Shown: one piece after another, positions 62,145 through 64,000 of the stretch
Layout of the letters: the number at the start of each line of letters is the position of its first letter
Numbering within the stretch: position 1 is the stretch's first letter
Origin: JAYFQE01 sp034927345
GTDB lineage: Bacteria > Bacillota > Clostridia > Saccharofermentanales > UBA5734
Reading direction: 5' to 3'
Assembly (NCBI GenBank): GCA_034927345.1
Contig: JAYFQE010000004.1
Coordinates: 124,001-188,000, forward strand
DNA: 64,000 bases
The notes under the pieces: model-generated
Told to the model about the DNA's origin: nothing
Seen by the model: the letters and a program-made list of their open reading frames with translations, nothing else
The model's database searches: none
Made by a program: the position numbers and the translations under genes

Positions 62145-64000
62145 CTATCCACTGTGGATAATCAACTCGTGGCCAGCTTCAGTAAATTCATACCCGTGAT
62201 AAACCTTCCCGGTCCTGCTCCGGTCCGATTGAATTCGCTTGTTTAATTCGCGGCCAAACTTGATCTGGTTCATAATGCCTTTGAACCCATTTTCAGAACT
62301 CCATCCCCTGAAACACCTATACATGGCGTCTGACCGGATTGCACCATCTGAAGACTGTTGAATACAATCCTCAACGAATGCAGCGATAATATCCATTTCT
62401 GACCTGTATTCCAAAGTCGCCTCAAGAACAGCCTGCGGGGTTACTAAACCAAATTTTACATAATCAAAATAACCTTTTATGGCCCAATTCAGAATGCCGC
62501 TGGATTCCTGGATCAGCTTATCCCCCAGGTCGGGATCCTTTTTGTCGTCGGGTATTCTGACAGCGAAGGGAATCAATTTGATCCGACGCCAGATACCGTC
62601 ATCTGTTCCCCGGATGATCGGTTTGTGATTGGTTGCCATCCACAATTTAAAGACTGGCCTAAACTGGATCTCCTTTGCATACAACGGCCGGGCAGTAATT
62701 GTATCGTTTCCGGTCATCTGCTTTATCAGACTCTCATTGAATTTCGCGCCATCCTGGGGTTCGACTGTCGATATGAACCGTGCACCCTTGAGCCTTACAA
62801 CCTCCGGGTTAGCACCCCCCGTGTGATCCTTAGTCATGAAAGTGTCGGGGCTAGCCGATAATGAATAATTGCCCATCATAGATGTAATAGTCTCAATAAA
62901 TGTTGATTTACCATTTTGACCATTGCCATATAAGATAAAAAAGCATTGTTCACGGGTAACACCTGTTAAGCTATACCCGACCGCGCACTGCACAAAACTA
63001 ATTAGTTCCTGGTCATGATCGAATATGGTGCCTAGGAAGCGCTGCCAGGTTGGACACTGAGCTTTTGGATCGTATAATACTGATGCAATTTTTGTTATCA
63101 TATCAGACTGTCTATGCGGCTGCAGAAGCTCTGTTGTTAAATTTAAGGTTCCATTCAAGACATTAAGCAGAAGCGGATCCCGGTCGAGATCATCCGGAAC
63201 TATTGCAATTCCATTAAGATGAAGGCTTTCTTTAATCATTGCCTCTTTGCCTGCGCTCGATTTTGTACGTTTTATATGCTTTGCATAATCCATTGCACCC
63301 CAGAAGTCGGTTCCCTCTGGCATTGGTTCGCTTGTCATTTTGTCGATAACATCATCCGCAAAACGCTTGATTTCACCATAATCATCTTCGCGCCATCGTT
63401 TACCTGTCCAGATCCTAACCATCTTTTCTCGGAAACTGTACCTATACAGATTGCCATACATGTCTTTTAAGCGTTGGGCATTGCCCGTATCATCTGTTGA
63501 GTATTCTTTTGACCCGTCAGGTTTATAGGTTACTGGCAGAGCCGTAGCTGTCCTTATGGCCGCTTCTTGACGTTCCCGGGATGCAAGGTTTTGAGGCTTG
63601 TAAATATCGTTACAGCCGTTCAAAGCCTCCTGTATGGTTATTTTTCCATAAGTTAATTCACCGCGCATTTCGTCCCACTTGTCGCGCATCAGCCGGCTCT
63701 GCCTGAAAAGTGAATCCATTATGATGGGATCTTTACCCGTAAAGAAAGCAAGATAATTTGCCAACGCCTGATCGGCTTGAGACTGACTTTGATAGTCGCC
63801 CCAGTCTCCATCAAAAAGGGACCTTATTTTCTGACCGGCCTTTGATCGGAACATGGCATCAAGGATTTCATTTTGAGAAAGTATTACAGGTTTTTGGCTG
63901 CTTTTTACTTTGCTTTTGGGTTCCGGTTTTGGCTTGACCAGGTATTTATCATAAATCTTGCGGGCTTCATCTGTACATTCTCTGGGCGGGTTTTCAATAA
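62145..64000 (-). CDS. Phage D5-type primase-helicase, C-terminal part
   Basis: At least 618 residues; the frame stays open to the right edge, so the N-terminus is outside. The D5 region has FDGDWGDYQSQSQADQAL, then the superfamily 3 helicase core: Walker A LYGNGQNGKST, TGNDTITARPLY and WMATNHKPIIRGTDDGIWRR (sensor and Arg finger region). The C-terminus includes a winged-helix-like end. A primase domain probably precedes it, as in phage and ICE replication proteins. An ATG at 63854 is internal and not the true start. It shows that the element carries its own replication function. Confidence 0.9.
   Translation of the reverse strand, partial: IENPPRECTDEARKIYDKYLVKPKPEPKSKVKSSQKPVILSQNEILDAMFRSKAGQKIRSLFDGDWGDYQSQSQADQALANYLAFFTGKDPIIMDSLFRQSRLMRDKWDEMRGELTYGKITIQEALNGCNDIYKPQNLASRERQEAAIRTATALPVTYKPDGSKEYSTDDTGNAQRLKDMYGNLYRYSFREKMVRIWTGKRWREDDYGEIKRFADDVIDKMTSEPMPEGTDFWGAMDYAKHIKRTKSSAGKEAMIKESLHLNGIAIVPDDLDRDPLLLNVLNGTLNLTTELLQPHRQSDMITKIASVLYDPKAQCPTWQRFLGTIFDHDQELISFVQCAVGYSLTGVTREQCFFILYGNGQNGKSTFIETITSMMGNYSLSASPDTFMTKDHTGGANPEVVRLKGARFISTVEPQDGAKFNESLIKQMTGNDTITARPLYAKEIQFRPVFKLWMATNHKPIIRGTDDGIWRRIKLIPFAVRIPDDKKDPDLGDKLIQESSGILNWAIKGYFDYVKFGLVTPQAVLEATLEYRSEMDIIAAFVEDCIQQSSDGAIRSDAMYRCFRGWSSENGFKGIMNQIKFGRELNKRIQSDRSRTGKVYHGYEFTEAGHELIIHSG

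Overview
The window looks like a chromosomal segment of a mesophilic, low-to-mid GC Bacillota, probably an anaerobic Clostridia-type gut or digester bacterium. The support is: strong AGGAGG-type ribosome sites with several TTG/GTG-like starts; sigma-A style promoters (TTGaca, 17 bp, TAtaaT); LplB/LplC-type sugar transport; an SdpR/SdpI pair; a YlxP-type DUF503 protein; and many lipoproteins with Thr/Pro/Ala-rich linkers. The species cannot be named from the sequence alone. Composition is mosaic: about 1-47 kb is GC-balanced, about 47-59 kb is more AT-rich except one GC-rich gene (53891-54793), and the part right of 59.2 kb is an AT-rich mobile element.

Layout. 0-9 kb: sugar and glycan genes on both strands (PIG-L deacetylase, two-gene ROK/DegT unit, CE7-like esterase, PHP metallohydrolase, beta-CASP nuclease-like protein, GH29 fucosidase). 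9.2-17.8 kb: an MscS channel, then a minus-strand operon (XRE regulator, M18 aminopeptidase, cyclase-fold protein, AAC(3)-fold protein, TIM-barrel protein), a Gfo/Idh/MocA dehydrogenase, a second DegT aminotransferase and a HEAT-repeat protein. 18-28.9 kb: a compact minus-strand operon (27601 to 19634) encoding a free-standing AMP-forming ligase, acyl carrier protein, Sfp-type phosphopantetheinyl transferase, ABC exporter ATPase, a very large coiled-coil FtsX permease and a single condensation-domain protein. Lipoproteins lie on either side of it. 28.9-40.9 kb: a carbohydrate-type ABC importer with an AraC regulator on the minus strand, facing a six-gene plus-strand catabolic operon (2-hydroxyacid dehydrogenase, enolase-superfamily enzyme, three Gfo/Idh/MocA-like proteins, nitrilase-family amidase). 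41-44.2 kb: a MarR regulator with a palindromic operator and a single-chain ligase-ACP-acyltransferase protein. 44.3-59.1 kb: CxxC membrane protein, SdpRI-like pair with paired operators, DUF503, serine hydrolase, VanZ-like/ABC operon, adenosine deaminase-like enzyme, truncated GNAT, TIM-barrel isomerase, D-Ala-D-Ala ligase, lipoprotein, phosphoesterase and phosphatase.

At 59173-59217 the 3' half of a tRNA-Arg(CCU) gene, with no matching 5' half, marks the left end of an integrated element. It continues to the right end of the window with phased AACCACA repeats, a SHOCT-TM-MORN gene, two paralogous small phage proteins, a 16-bp inverted repeat and a phage D5-type primase-helicase that runs off the edge.

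The best candidates for an undescribed system are the 19634-27601 ligase/ACP/PPTase/exporter/condensation operon, which looks like a minimal acyl-peptide or acyl-amino-acid pathway with its own exporter, and the 28.9-40.9 kb import-plus-catabolism locus, whose substrate may contain an amide bond. Both are inferences from family assignments made by eye.
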